Shown: piece after piece, positions 39,191 through 51,400 of the stretch | Position numbering within the stretch: the first letter of the stretch is position 1 | Layout: every line of letters begins with the position of its first letter | Source: Schistosoma mansoni | Lineage: Eukaryota > Platyhelminthes > Trematoda > Strigeidida > Schistosomatidae | Assembly: GCF_000237925.1 (NCBI RefSeq) | Contig: NC_031495.1 | Span: 15,945,749 to 16,009,748, forward strand | DNA: 64,000 nt | Direction of reading: 5' to 3' | Notes under the pieces: model-generated | Told to the model about the DNA's origin: nothing | The model's database searches: none | What the model saw: the letters and a program-made list of their open reading frames with translations, nothing else | Translations under genes and position numbers: made by a program

Positions 39191-39743
39191 AAAGCTGTAA
39201 ACTCAACAATCTTCACAATTCCTTTATATACTGAAAATAGTTTGGTATAGCGATTTAGTGTTTATATTACTGAGAAATCTGAATTTTTTATAGCTTGCAC
39301 TTACTAAGATTCGCGCTCATAAAACCCGAAATAAAAATAGGCAAAAACAGTCCAAACTCAGTAAAATAAATACTGATACCACTTTGACAATAACATGACT
39401 ATCAAGTATAGTCTTCATGAAGATAGCCAATCAAATATTTCGAATGAAAGGATTTATGATCAAACAAAAGTTCCATGATCAATATTTCTGTAAATGTGAA
39501 CACTTCTAACAAATCAAGCGAAATTACTCAATAATAATCATAAAAAAATGTTGGTTATTTTCTTTTTAAAGACGTACAATTTCTGACCCAATATTAGTAT
39601 ATCGATAAATCCATTTCACAGAACGTTCAAAAAATAAAAGCAGTAGGTTTGTAGATAACCAAATTGCTTGACATGAAGAAAAAATAATCGAAAGAGAAGT
39701 GTGACGATTCGCATTATTTTGTAAAAAAAAATATACGCCTTAC

Positions 39744-39826
39744 ATGCAGTAATTATGAACAAATATGCTATTGTGATGTAATATTTACGTGACCATGAAT
39801 TTAAACCTTTTAACATCAATTTAACG
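39744..39826 (-). CDS. weak candidate downstream exon of the HHAT-like gene
   Basis: On the minus strand a good acceptor (ttttctttag) precedes an open 83-base stretch that ends at donor gtaagg. It encodes LNSWSRKYYITIAYLF followed by hydrophobic residues, loosely like the C-terminal Arg-rich-then-helix part of HHAT. Its phase does not join directly to 42457, so at least one more exon would be needed between them. It could be chance. Confidence 0.25.
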
Positions 39827-42111
39827 CTAAAGAAAATGTACAAATAGATTGAACTTTTCAGTGTGATGAAATCAGTTCTAATTATGGACTGACATAAAAT
39901 GATGAACCATGGGTCATTCGGATCATCAAAGATGTATAAGATATTGAATTCTGGTGATCAATACGATGCTGTTTTTAAATCACTGATCTAAAATTCTGTA
40001 GTCCACATTTTTCAACTTCTGCCAAAATTAGTGAAATAACGGTACCAATCCCGAATGGTTTCGCGAGTATCTACTTCACCTTTAACACTGTTGACTCCAC
40101 GGGGACCTTACTTTTTTATTGGGACTTGGGAAATTTATCTCTAAACTAGTCGCATTTATAATGATTAGTTAGTTAGGTTATTTGTAAAGATTCGTTCGAC
40201 TCCAAGATAGTTCTCATCGTCGAAATGCAGAATGTTGGGCTCTGACTTACTGTGAGGTCTAAAATTATTGTGATCACCACAAGATTTGAATGCTCTAGGC
40301 TTGGTTACAGTTGAGCTACGAGAAATTGAACATTATCACGGTCTTTCAAACGAAAACAAAACATGTGTTCAATATTTTCTGATTTTCAGTGGTTCTTAAA
40401 CTAATTTCAGTTCATAATGGATCAAATTGAATAAATCAGTTTTATTCAGAAATTTTTATGTCAGCTCATTTGGGAATATTGGAGATGCTGATAATTTGTG
40501 TATAATTTTTTGTGATTTTGCATATACATACTTTTAAAATCCGAACCAACTAAATGAAAGATCGGTGAATGGAATACAGTTTTAAAGCAATTTAAGAAGT
40601 TAAGTAGAAAAAGATCAATATGTAGATTGACTGTGCAGCACTAACTTATGACAAAAAAGATTTCTCCAGCTTCTTGAATAGAGTAATGAAGAAATCCTAA
40701 AAAGTAATCTAGCTTAGATCGACTCGTGAATCCAACTGTTAAAATACTACAATCTCCACAAATCCCCATACAGAAATCTTAAGTTGTCATTTAAATAAGT
40801 GAGCAGATAATGAAATACATTAGATTTTTATGTAGCTAGTGACAATAAATCGAAACATAAACTGTTCTATGATTCTGAAAAGATTTCTGATGACAATCAA
40901 TCTTGTGTATACATATCCAAGTATGACTGGTCTTGTAAGGACAATTAAAACTTTTTGTAGATATTAAGATGAATAGTGCTTCTTGTTATAGTGAATATGA
41001 CATTAGCAATATTCAACTAATTTGGTTATCCGCTAAAGTCTGTAAACTACTGGTAAAATAAATATTTGGATGAACTTTTGAGATGACCTGTAACAGCCAT
41101 ACTCCAGTTATCTTCGAAGTTTCAACTGAATTTTCGAAAATCAGTCCATATTCACCTTTCATTATGACTGTAGATGATTAACTAAGTGGTGAATTCATCA
41201 ATTTCAGTCATTTTGATAATCGTACGACCTGTATTTTCTATTTAAAGTAATTAAATCGGATTATTCGATTATACTGACCAAACTATGTGATATTTTTGAT
41301 CTTTTACGCCAAAACCGATTGTAAGGAAGAAACCAGTGATGTTGAAGGTTTAGGTTTCTAAAAGCCTTAAGGTAAGCTCTACGTAAACCAGCGGCGACAC
41401 ATCTTTAGAATATCATGTCATTTTTGAAAGACAGATGACATCTGTTCCAATTTTTTTTTAACTATAATATGACACACAAATCAATGGTGATTACTGGTAA
41501 ACGTATCATAAGTAAATAAAAATTGGTTAGTCGGTTTAATTCCACGATAACTAGGATCTTTTACTAAAATTTCCAAGCAAAGTAGATTGTAGTCTGTTCA
41601 AATGAATTCGTTCTTGAATTATCAAATATCTTATTTCGCGTAAATGAAATCACTTCAGTGTAAGTACTGCATAGATTCATAGGGATGAAGTAATTATTGC
41701 ACGTAGTTGAGGAAGATCTATGTGTACTTATATCTTTACTCTGTACGGATAAGTACTTGAAACTCCCATTTCTTAACAATTGAAGCAGTTTAAAAAACAA
41801 GGTCATTGATTTACCCAACTGTTTAGCTTATTTGAACTTGGATAAGAAAATCCAATTAGGCACTGAACATATGCTATCACACACATGGTAACCAGACACA
41901 AGTTAGTGTTTCTCTACGTTGAAATTACCATGCAGGTTTTACCTCACTGTGACGATATTTCATCTAAATCCATTTATCTATCGTTCTTGTATCAATAATT
42001 GGGACCAAATAAAAACCATTAAAATATTTAACAATATAATCATGTTACACAGAATGAAAAATAAATGTTAATTTGACATTTTTTTGATAGTCTTCATTAC
42101 GAATTGATCCC

Positions 42112-42295
42112 AATTAGACGAACACTTGACAACAGGAAGCAGTGGACAGCTATTTTGTTCTGGTATGAGACTCCTCAATCTCCCATATCCACGACCACAC
42201 ATTCGATCGAGTCCAAGATCTTCATCTCTCGCAGTGAACGCTTAAATTTTATACCACTAAACTGACATCCAGTAGTTTACATATCTAACTTAAAT
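42112..42295 (-). repeat. decayed second-family hammerhead SINE
   Basis: The minus strand reads ...ggatgtcagtttagtgg ... gtggtcgtggatatg ... ttgaggagtctcata...aacaaaatag ... cactgcttcctgttgtc, the family order with heavy decay. It sits just 3' of the last confident HHAT-like exon. Confidence 0.5.
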
Positions 42296-42456
42296 AGTTT
42301 TTCTGTTTTATTAAATATAAGCTATCTATGAAAATTGTCTTAACAAGATAATAACTTTAATTTCAGTGATTCTCAATATAGATAATTGTCAGCTCTAAAT
42401 TGTGATAACTTGATCTAAACATTTAAAGTGGACAAAATTAAAAATAAGACATTTAC

Positions 42457-45400
42457 CATTTGTTTTATCAATTCCATGATATAAAAGTACAAATGAATAG
42501 GATAAAGTAAGCGCTAACCACTTTTTAATGATAGGAAAGATAATTAGGAGCAATGGATGTTGATAATTTGACGATACATCGAATTTCATCACAGGTATAA
42601 AAATATAACTAGAAAAGATTAAAAAAAATAAATGGAAAGTTGTTTATAGGCTTACTGCATTTGTAATTAATAATTTGTTATATATAGTTGAAATCATGAG
42701 TCAATTGAAGCTAGGCCACCGTGGAAAACCTGGAAGCACTGGACGGCCGTTTCGTCCCATTGTAACAAATTAAAATGTTTAATTTCAGTAATATATTTTT
42801 ATATATTTACTAGTCTAAACCGAGAATGGATGTATGCACATTTGAGTAGTATGTGTTAATAAATGTTTCAATTCAGACACTACACGGATATTTGTACTAA
42901 AAATTTTATGAATCAACATAATATTCACTACTTCTATTTAATAGGTGAGTATGCTAAATAAGGGCTTTCAGATAATAGCTACATTACTTAGTAATAATAG
43001 CGATAATAATAAGAATAATAGTTCCTTAATTCATTACTACATGTTTGGTAACAGCAAATAATTATTAGCCAAAATATAAAAAATTACGACAAATTCCCAT
43101 CTCTTATCTACTTCAACTGAACATATCCAGAAAATATTTTGCTACGTTTATCAACAATCATTAATCATTCTTCTTTTTTTTTTATCTGTAAAGTATTCCT
43201 GTTAGATTTAAAAATACATTTTTTTCCAGTTACAATACAGGTTTGATGTTGGTATTTTATTTTCAATAGTGTAATAAGAAGGCGAAGATTATCTTCTTAT
43301 TACATTATCGAAATTTATCAAAGGGACTAATTGCTTTAAGTTTTATATTCAACTTAACCTTTTGTTTTAACTTCATTATCGACATTCTTTTGGAGATAAA
43401 GCTTTCTTCGTCCCGTTCTGCAAGGATTGAACTCCTACCAGATCCTCCTATTGACTTACAACCCACAGAAGATATAGTTCTGTTTGATGAAGACTGACAA
43501 AATGTAGTTTCCTGATAATCTTAAGCAACAACACAACAACGTTCGGAACTCAGTTTCCCTTCCCCAAGTGCAAAATGTTTTTTCATATGGTGTGAAGTTA
43601 AAACTATCAATCACTTTACCAATCAAGGAAACCTCATCGGTCTTTGTGGATTGGTGTCCAGTGAAATCTAGGGGGAAAGAATCAAAAAGCTTGATGGCTT
43701 TCGCCAACTTGCTTCACTTATGGAGTAAGTAAGATGTCCATCTACCAACGCAAGAACGAGTATACCAAACAGCAGTCCACTCTGTATTAGTTTACAGCTG
43801 TAAAATATGACCCTAAAAGTTGAAGACAGTTTTAGGTTAAGAGTATTTGACCACATATACCTCCGAAGTATCTGAATTGGGTCATTCAAGGGCAGAGTAG
43901 CTCAGCAGTAAAGTCCCGTATTGTGTGTAACCCTGGATAGAACCTACCAGGGAGCATCAGTTCCCTCAACATTGCAGGTATACTTTGTTGAATATAAATG
44001 CTTTCAACCACTCAACACGTGGGAATTTGTTTATATGAGAATCATCTAACTGGTAATAAAACTATTAAGTAAATTATTGGTAACAGTGATCGGCATTTCT
44101 GTTACTCAACATAGAATAATCATAGTCTCATTAAAGATAAAGTGTAAACAGATAAATTACTACATGGATGATATATCCTACTAGATGAAAATGATACATA
44201 TAAGAATATGAAGTTGCGACTACCATAGATGATTTACTGATGTCAAAATTTTTACTAAATTATCAAAATAATTAACTGTAAATTATTTACCTATGAAAAA
44301 TAACTTAAACTGTTAATGAGCCGAGGTTTAAAAATATGTTGAAAGTCAATGAGAATTATTTAAGTTGTTTGAAATTAAAGAACGTGTAAATAATATTGAC
44401 AAAATAAAAGGTCAACTGGATAAGAAGGTTATCAGAAAAAAAATCAAGCGACAAAAGCACCAACTTACGATTTGATGAAATTATACAGTCCACGATCGAA
44501 TGACCTGAAACATTTGCACATAAGAAACAAGATGATAAGCGATTTAAAAGACTGAATAAACGTTATGAATATGAAGTCTCTACGAAGCAACTGTCTTGTT
44601 TAGTGAACAACTTTACTATGAATTTCCTGAAGTTCTAGTTGTAAACTATGAACTGTGGAAGTGAAAAAACAACCAATTAATAAAATTGGATGTGTTAGGT
44701 CGGCTTACAATAAACTCTAGAGAGGCTCATAAAGAGCCCAACCAATCAGCGATTAGTTAGAAGCTATGCTACTAAAATGCTACTAAAATAACAAGGTCCT
44801 GATTGGCTGTTAACATACTGCTACTATGGAATCTCAAGGTCTTTTAATTACTATAAAACCCCTGTTTTTCTGTACATAATTGAACCTTGTAGTAAAGTGC
44901 TTCTCTGATACTCGTGTCTTCTCTCTGGTCTTTCAAGTCGCTGAGTAGTGCTAGCCTGGGGTTATCTGAATAGCTAGGATCCGAATAAAGCGTTCAACGT
45001 ACAAGACATATCAGTGGCGACGGGGATTTCGGAAAAAAAAAACGATTGTTGTCGGGGTTTTTGGTACACAAAAAAATACAACAATTGTCGTAGAGGATTC
45101 TGGCAAAAAGAAATACAGCAACCGAGACGTGATTTGGGAATCAAACAAGCTGTAATAATTGCCGGTGAATTTTCGGAGTTATTATTATTATCAGCAGAAA
45201 AAATGACGATTTATTTAGAACAGGCGCTGATAATCTTAGAGCACCGGCAACAACAGATGCTAGCCTTCCAGCAGCAACTATTTGAAACAGTCTTGAACAA
45301 GTTTTTCAATGATGGTGCTAAAATGGCCGTCCCAGAAGAACGCCAAGTTGAGGGTTCAATTCCCTTTATATCTGATGGAAAATGCAAAATTGGTAAGTTG

Positions 45401-48400
45401 GCCGGTTCAGAGCAAGACAATATCTTGCCTAATGCACATGAAACTGTGACAGTATCAGATGAGCAAGAAAAAGAAGGTTCCGCAGACAACCCCCTTAGTC
45501 CAGAATCAAATGAAACACCATTAAGTCCGCCCATCTCTGACGACAAACTTACGTCAGAACAGAACTACAGTTTGCGTGATATTGGCCAAGAAAACTGGAA
45601 GAACGCATGTCCAGAAAATAACTGGAACAATACAGTTAACCAAATTGTGCCAAATGTGATTCGAAATCATGGGGAGACAGAAGTTTATAATATGGGTTCG
45701 CGTAATGATGCCCATAATTCTGATGAAATTTCGTATAAAGATGAGAAAAATAAGCCGGTCGAATCAGATGGTGATCAAAAATCTGATGCAATTTTATTAG
45801 ATGCCGATTCTCCTAGTTATCTAATATCCTCTAATGAAGATCTTAATGAATTTGATGGAGATATTTCAGAAAATCCGAATTCCGATAACCTAAAATCAAA
45901 TATCGTTCATCATCATCTATTTATTTCTAGTAGATTCTGCGTTCAATACGAGAAATATGTCCTAAATGAAGTCATACTAATTGTGTTTTGGAGATATGAG
46001 GATCCAACATTATTTCGTGGGGGAGGAAATGTTGGAGAATTTCAACCTACAGATAATTTTTTAAAAATCAGAATCTAATCTTCGAATCTTCAAAAAAAGG
46101 GGAGGTGTTAGGTCGGCTTACAATAAACTCTAGAGAGGCTCATAAAGAGCCCAACCAATCAGCGATTAGTTAGAAGCTATGCTACTAAAATGCTACTAAA
46201 ATAACAAGGTCCTGATTGGCTGTTAACATACTGCTACTATGGAATCTCAAGGTCTTTTAATTACTATAAAACCCCTGTTTTTCTGTACATAATTGAACCT
46301 TGTAGTAAAGTGCTTCTCTGATACTCGTGTCTTCTCTCTGGTCTTTCAAGTCGCTGAGTAGTGCTAGCCTGGGGTTATCTGAATAGCTAGGATCCGAATA
46401 AAGCGTTCAACGTACAAGACATAACAGGATGAAAATTGTATTATACAACAAATATGCTCAAGTTAAAAAGATGAAATGATGGATTTAGTGACAAAAAAGG
46501 AGTGATGCTCTCCTTAGGACCTAAATGTATTGAACATGATGCTGTGCGCATTAGTTGGTTCAAACTACTGAGTCGTAAACTAAAATGAAACAACTTTACA
46601 ATGTTCTCTAATTTTCAAAGGTTCTCTGGTAGGTATCAGTCAGTATGTATTTTTAAACACTAAAATAAACCAGGTTACTGTATTCAAGTTTAAAGTGGAT
46701 GTTAGTTTGACTTAATGTGGATATAACTATCATAATCTAAAAAAAGTCGAAAGGCTTGATATCCTGTAATGAAAAGCGACATGTTTTGTGTCACATAGGA
46801 CCCTGATAGTCAAAAGAATATCTGGTAAGGTCAATATAAACTTTACACATGATAACTTCTTAGTTATTAGTTTACATTTTGTACAAGGATAACGAGTAAG
46901 TGAAGTTAGTATTTGATGATAAACTATGATAAACTTATGACCACCAGGTATCTAGAAAGAAAACGTCTAAAATTAGACGAAATGATGCAAGATGCCTTTC
47001 AGTTCGGAGTTTCCGCACCTATTAAACTTCGTTAGGTAAATGGTTACCAGTAATCACCCTATCTATAGAAAGTTTCGATTGGTGGTTAGCAGTGGGGTCT
47101 AGAACGCAGGTTTCTTATCTGGAGCTCGTCGGCTGGATGTACCTGGACTCATGATGTTCACATCAGGACTCGAACTTGATAATTTTCGATTCAAACGTCC
47201 CCAACACTGCCCATTGTTTGAAAGGTTCTGGGCATGAGTCCCGATGTAAACATCATCATGGGTACAGAGACATCTAGCTGACGAGCCTCAGATGGGATGA
47301 AACGCGGGTCCTGGGCTCCACTGCTAGCCACAATCTAAAAATGCTTGTGACATCGAGGCAATTCACGCAGAATGCTTATATGCCAAAAGAGACAGGTCCA
47401 TAACGTCAATGGGAAGATTTAAACAACCAATATAAATGAAACCTGTCTGGTGTATAGCTCGTAGAAAACAATCATATATTTGTATGAAGATGATAGTTCG
47501 TCCTAGGATTTTAACTGATTCCTCAATTACTTCAAATCTATCCACTTATGATCAATATTTAATTAAACGCAAAGCACTGAATAAGTAATCAGCACGATGA
47601 AATCTGAGAGCATATCCCATTCAAAACACAATGAAGCAAAATACTCAATAAATGAGGTGAATTGTTCATGGATTTGATATCTATAGTTGGTCTAATTTCA
47701 TTTTTACTATATAACTCCGATAGAAGAATATTTTCTGAAACACCAAGTATAAACAGTCCTTTTGAATCTCAACCACCAGTTATACGGATTATCCCTAAAG
47801 TGCGTGAAGAGCATAAATAAAAAACTAATACATGAAAAATATATCTGTTTCAGATTCAGGTTTGAAAGAAATTATGGCAAACGCTGAATGATTTTGTTAC
47901 ATAAAAAAGATGCATTACATGATTAGAATTGAAGTACATTGTAAACTAACCGCCAACATTCAGAAATCAGAAGGAAATGTAAAAGACATGCTGGTGGTTC
48001 AGGCATAAACGAAACTTGAATCGGGCTTGGGTCACTACGAGATTTTCTTATTTGATCAGTGACAGTAGTAGTAGTTTTGGTGTTTCGCACACATGATTTA
48101 AGAATATTCGATAATTTGTGTAAAAAATTAATGAGTAGACATTCAAAATTTGAAAGTATATATGGCCATCCGTAAAATTGTAAATATATAATGAATAAAT
48201 GTAAAGTACGTAAATAAATACTCGCACCAATTGTGCCACGATCAATAATAAGATCATACTGATTTGATTTATTTTGTTTTGATAATTCACTAATTTGTGC
48301 ATAGGAAATCAAATAACCAAATGAATTCGGATAAACTATACAAAGGCATAATGACCAAAATGAACTCCAGATTATCAACCGGATAGCTTTAAAAACAAGT

Positions 48401-51400
48401 GATATCAGTGTGTCGAGTAGTGTTTTAAAACTGGGTGACAGATGATTGGAATGTAAACTATCAAGATTTTCCTGTAATTTTAAAAAAGGAACACAGTTCA
48501 CTACTGTTATCGGATTTATATTAAACAATTAAATAAGGTGAAAATTTTGCATTTAATTAAATGAGGTTCAAAATAATTCCAGTATGATGAGAATAATATA
48601 ATATCATGAGAATCTCTTTAGTATATTTGCTTAATAACGAGTAGTAAATATGAACGACTGAAGTAAATAGGTAGCTGAGGTTATATAACACAAGTGATTT
48701 GTTAAAAATTCCAGTGATCTACTTGGAGTAATATTTCATTATCGATGTATAATGATTCTTGTTGGAATAGATAATCAAAGGATTGTTAAAGTTGTTTCTT
48801 CCAGGTTTTCAGAAAGATAATTGATAATATAACACTAGTCAGTTACTTAACAGACGAAAAAGATCATTTTATTTCGCCCTGATTCGGACGGGATTCCTTG
48901 TGGTCTCTGTTGTTATGTCAAGCCCAAATAGCTTATTCTAGTTTACAAACAGGTCAATTTATTCATTCTTTCTAAATCACATTTTGACCTTGTCAATTAT
49001 TCGCTTATCAAGCTTGACTATTTTTATATGAGCGTATGTGAGCATTTCTTATCTTACTCATCACGTGTCTGTAACTTATTTTTGTGTCATTATAAATATC
49101 GATATACGCTTTTTTAAACTGAGTTGGTTCACTTGCCTTCTCCATTGAGCGTCATTTTGTTTTGTTTCGCTCTCCGATCAACGATTGTACGGAATATACA
49201 TATTCAAAAATCCATTCTCGTATTTGACTTATTTAATTCCGTTATTCACCAACGAGATTTAAGTCGATAATTATATACGAGGATTGGTGACATGTACATT
49301 TCAATAGCAATCATTCGATCCGAATGGGTTCAGATAAAAAAGGGCCACTAAATCCTACAACAAAGTTTTCAGTAATGTAGTTAGATGAAGAATTAGATTC
49401 AGAAATATGACTTCCAAAAAAATCCTTTATTCACGTAAGATTCTAATATATCCAAAGTCACTAATACAGTTCACGTTGTAATTTAAAGTTTTGGCAAGTG
49501 TGCTGGTAGAAAATCATCTCAAAAGATTGTGTTCCTTCCTTCGTCGTTATATTAACGTGACGAATAACTTTTTCCCTAAAATTTTGCAATTGTGTTTATA
49601 AAAGCAAATATCAATGTTTAGCGCCAAATTAGTATATAAAGCATAATCAATTTCACCAATTGATTTCAAGTACAAGTAATAATACGTTCATATTTACTAA
49701 AATAAAAATATTAACGGGTATCTTTTTGTTTAAACTACTTCTCTAATACCATCATAATTCAGACGGAATATATTTCAGTGTCATATAAATGAAAGATTGT
49801 CAATCATATGCAACAATATTCATGAATAAAGTTACTATCACGTATTTAACGACTATGTAAGATTGAATATGAATGCATAAAGACTTTTCGAAGTACTCCA
49901 GTCCACATGATCACTCTTACCATTGATTATGGTAAATGTACAGTTAAACAGTCTAAAATTACATGCGACTATGTAGTAGCGCAAGTATAATCAATATTTC
50001 GGTTAAATACATGAATGAGAATGCTACAACACATACTTATTGTATACGAATAGTTTAACTTTTGATGAATTAATTTAAATAACTGATAATAATACACACT
50101 GTAAATAAACATGGATCGAATATATTTTTTACTGGGATATTCATAATCTATTCCTCATTTTAGGGAGACATTTCAGCAAAAATACCTTTTATAAAATGTC
50201 TTCTTATTTTATTTACTATAATCAATAATTATATATATATGCAGTAACTCGACGAAAATTAGTATGTCTGCTTGCTTTAACTGTGCAAAAGCTGGTACTT
50301 TTCACTTTATATGACTGAAAAATAATGGAGATGTGGATTTATAATTCACTGAAAATAAATCTATAAATTCATAACCAAATCTAATTGTGCTGCATTATTT
50401 ACCATTTACTTAGCTGGCCGATGGTCGGATCTAAATACAATGAACTGAGAGACAGCTGGTGGCAATTATTCACTAGCCTAATACCTGTATATGCTTTATA
50501 ATACTAATAAATTTAACTGCTTTGATTAACAAATATAACTAAAGTGCTAACCTATATGTTGGATCTTTCCTAATAATCTACATGTATGATCTTTGTACAG
50601 AAGTTGGAAAACTGGACAAAAATGAAATAATATTGTTCTGAGAATGCTTACCCAGAAATTAAGCCAATTTGAATACAAGACGAGTGGACCTAACAGCAAT
50701 GCATGAGGGTATAAAGAATAGTCTAATAAATCCAATAAAGTTTCTAGTGAGGATTTAGCGGTACAGTGAATGATTGAACCCTTTTTTTCTGTCTGCTTGT
50801 CCGAAGATTTCTGAAACGATAACGCCACACTTAAACTGCGTAGAACTATATAGAAATGCGCCGCATATAAGATCATATACCAGTCGTATGACATCAATCC
50901 AAGGTTAAACGATGATTCCTAGTTTAAGCAATATATAAAACACAAAAGGTGATAAGCAGTTACTAATTGTTAACAAACATCAAAAAATATTTACGTATGT
51001 CCATATATTTGTATCAGTTCACAATTTGGAAGATAAACGTAATGAATCAAATGGTTATCTATTTAAGAATAGAAGTTTTCAAAAAAGCTTTCGTTTTGCC
51101 TCTTAAAAATTCATTGCTGTTTTGTTTCTTATGTTTAGGAATTTTATAGATTTTGAACAAACTAATTTCCATTTAAGTAATCAAAATTTAAGAAAATAAC
51201 TTAATAAAAAAGGGTTTCTAGTGGGTTTGAGATAACATATCTGTTACCATAACTTTTCCTCAAATAAACTCTAAGAGACAAAGTAAGAAATATAAATTTA
51301 ATCTTAACAAGAGATTATCATAAACTACTGAAATATCAGTCTGATTGAAGTTAAAAAAATGTTTGGGAGCCGTAGTTGATGTTTATTACTATTACTTTTG

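Larger units (their letters stand above)
36000..42400. other. spacer between the metallopeptidase and HHAT-like genes
   Basis: Contains repeat fragments and two decayed hammerhead SINEs. The missing last exons of the HHAT-like gene should lie here on the minus strand, but only one weak candidate (39744-39826) was seen. Confidence 0.45.
44688..46431 (+). mobile_element. non-autonomous LTR retrotransposon with target duplications
   Basis: A complete small LTR element of 1,734 bases between 5-base target duplications GGATG (44688-44692 and 46427-46431). It has two 321-base LTRs, a primer-binding-like site (tggcgacgggg from 45015), one gag-like reading frame and a polypurine tract (aaaaaaaggggagg, 46092-46105) abutting the 3' LTR. 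No protease, reverse transcriptase, RNase H or integrase is present, so it must be mobilised in trans. The 5-base duplication and general design suggest the Ty3/gypsy group, but that is inference. The LTRs differ at one base (45011 t versus 46424 a), so insertion was recent. It lies antisense in an intron of the HHAT-like gene. Confidence 0.93.

Noticed and set aside
43885-43960. tRNA-like sequence (gcagagtagctcagcag ...)
   Set aside because: No acceptor stem pairing or intact B box; part of a retroelement-associated repeat.
45490-45520. FDSG motif on the minus strand, like the missing HHAT Asp segment
   Set aside because: It lies inside the LTR element and is antisense to its ORF, with no suitable splice sites.
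45211-45546. 111-codon minus-strand frame inside the LTR element
   Set aside because: Antisense shadow of the gag-like ORF; low complexity from the acidic coding region.
47363-47545. 60-codon minus-strand frame
   Set aside because: Runs through the tail of a hammerhead SINE.
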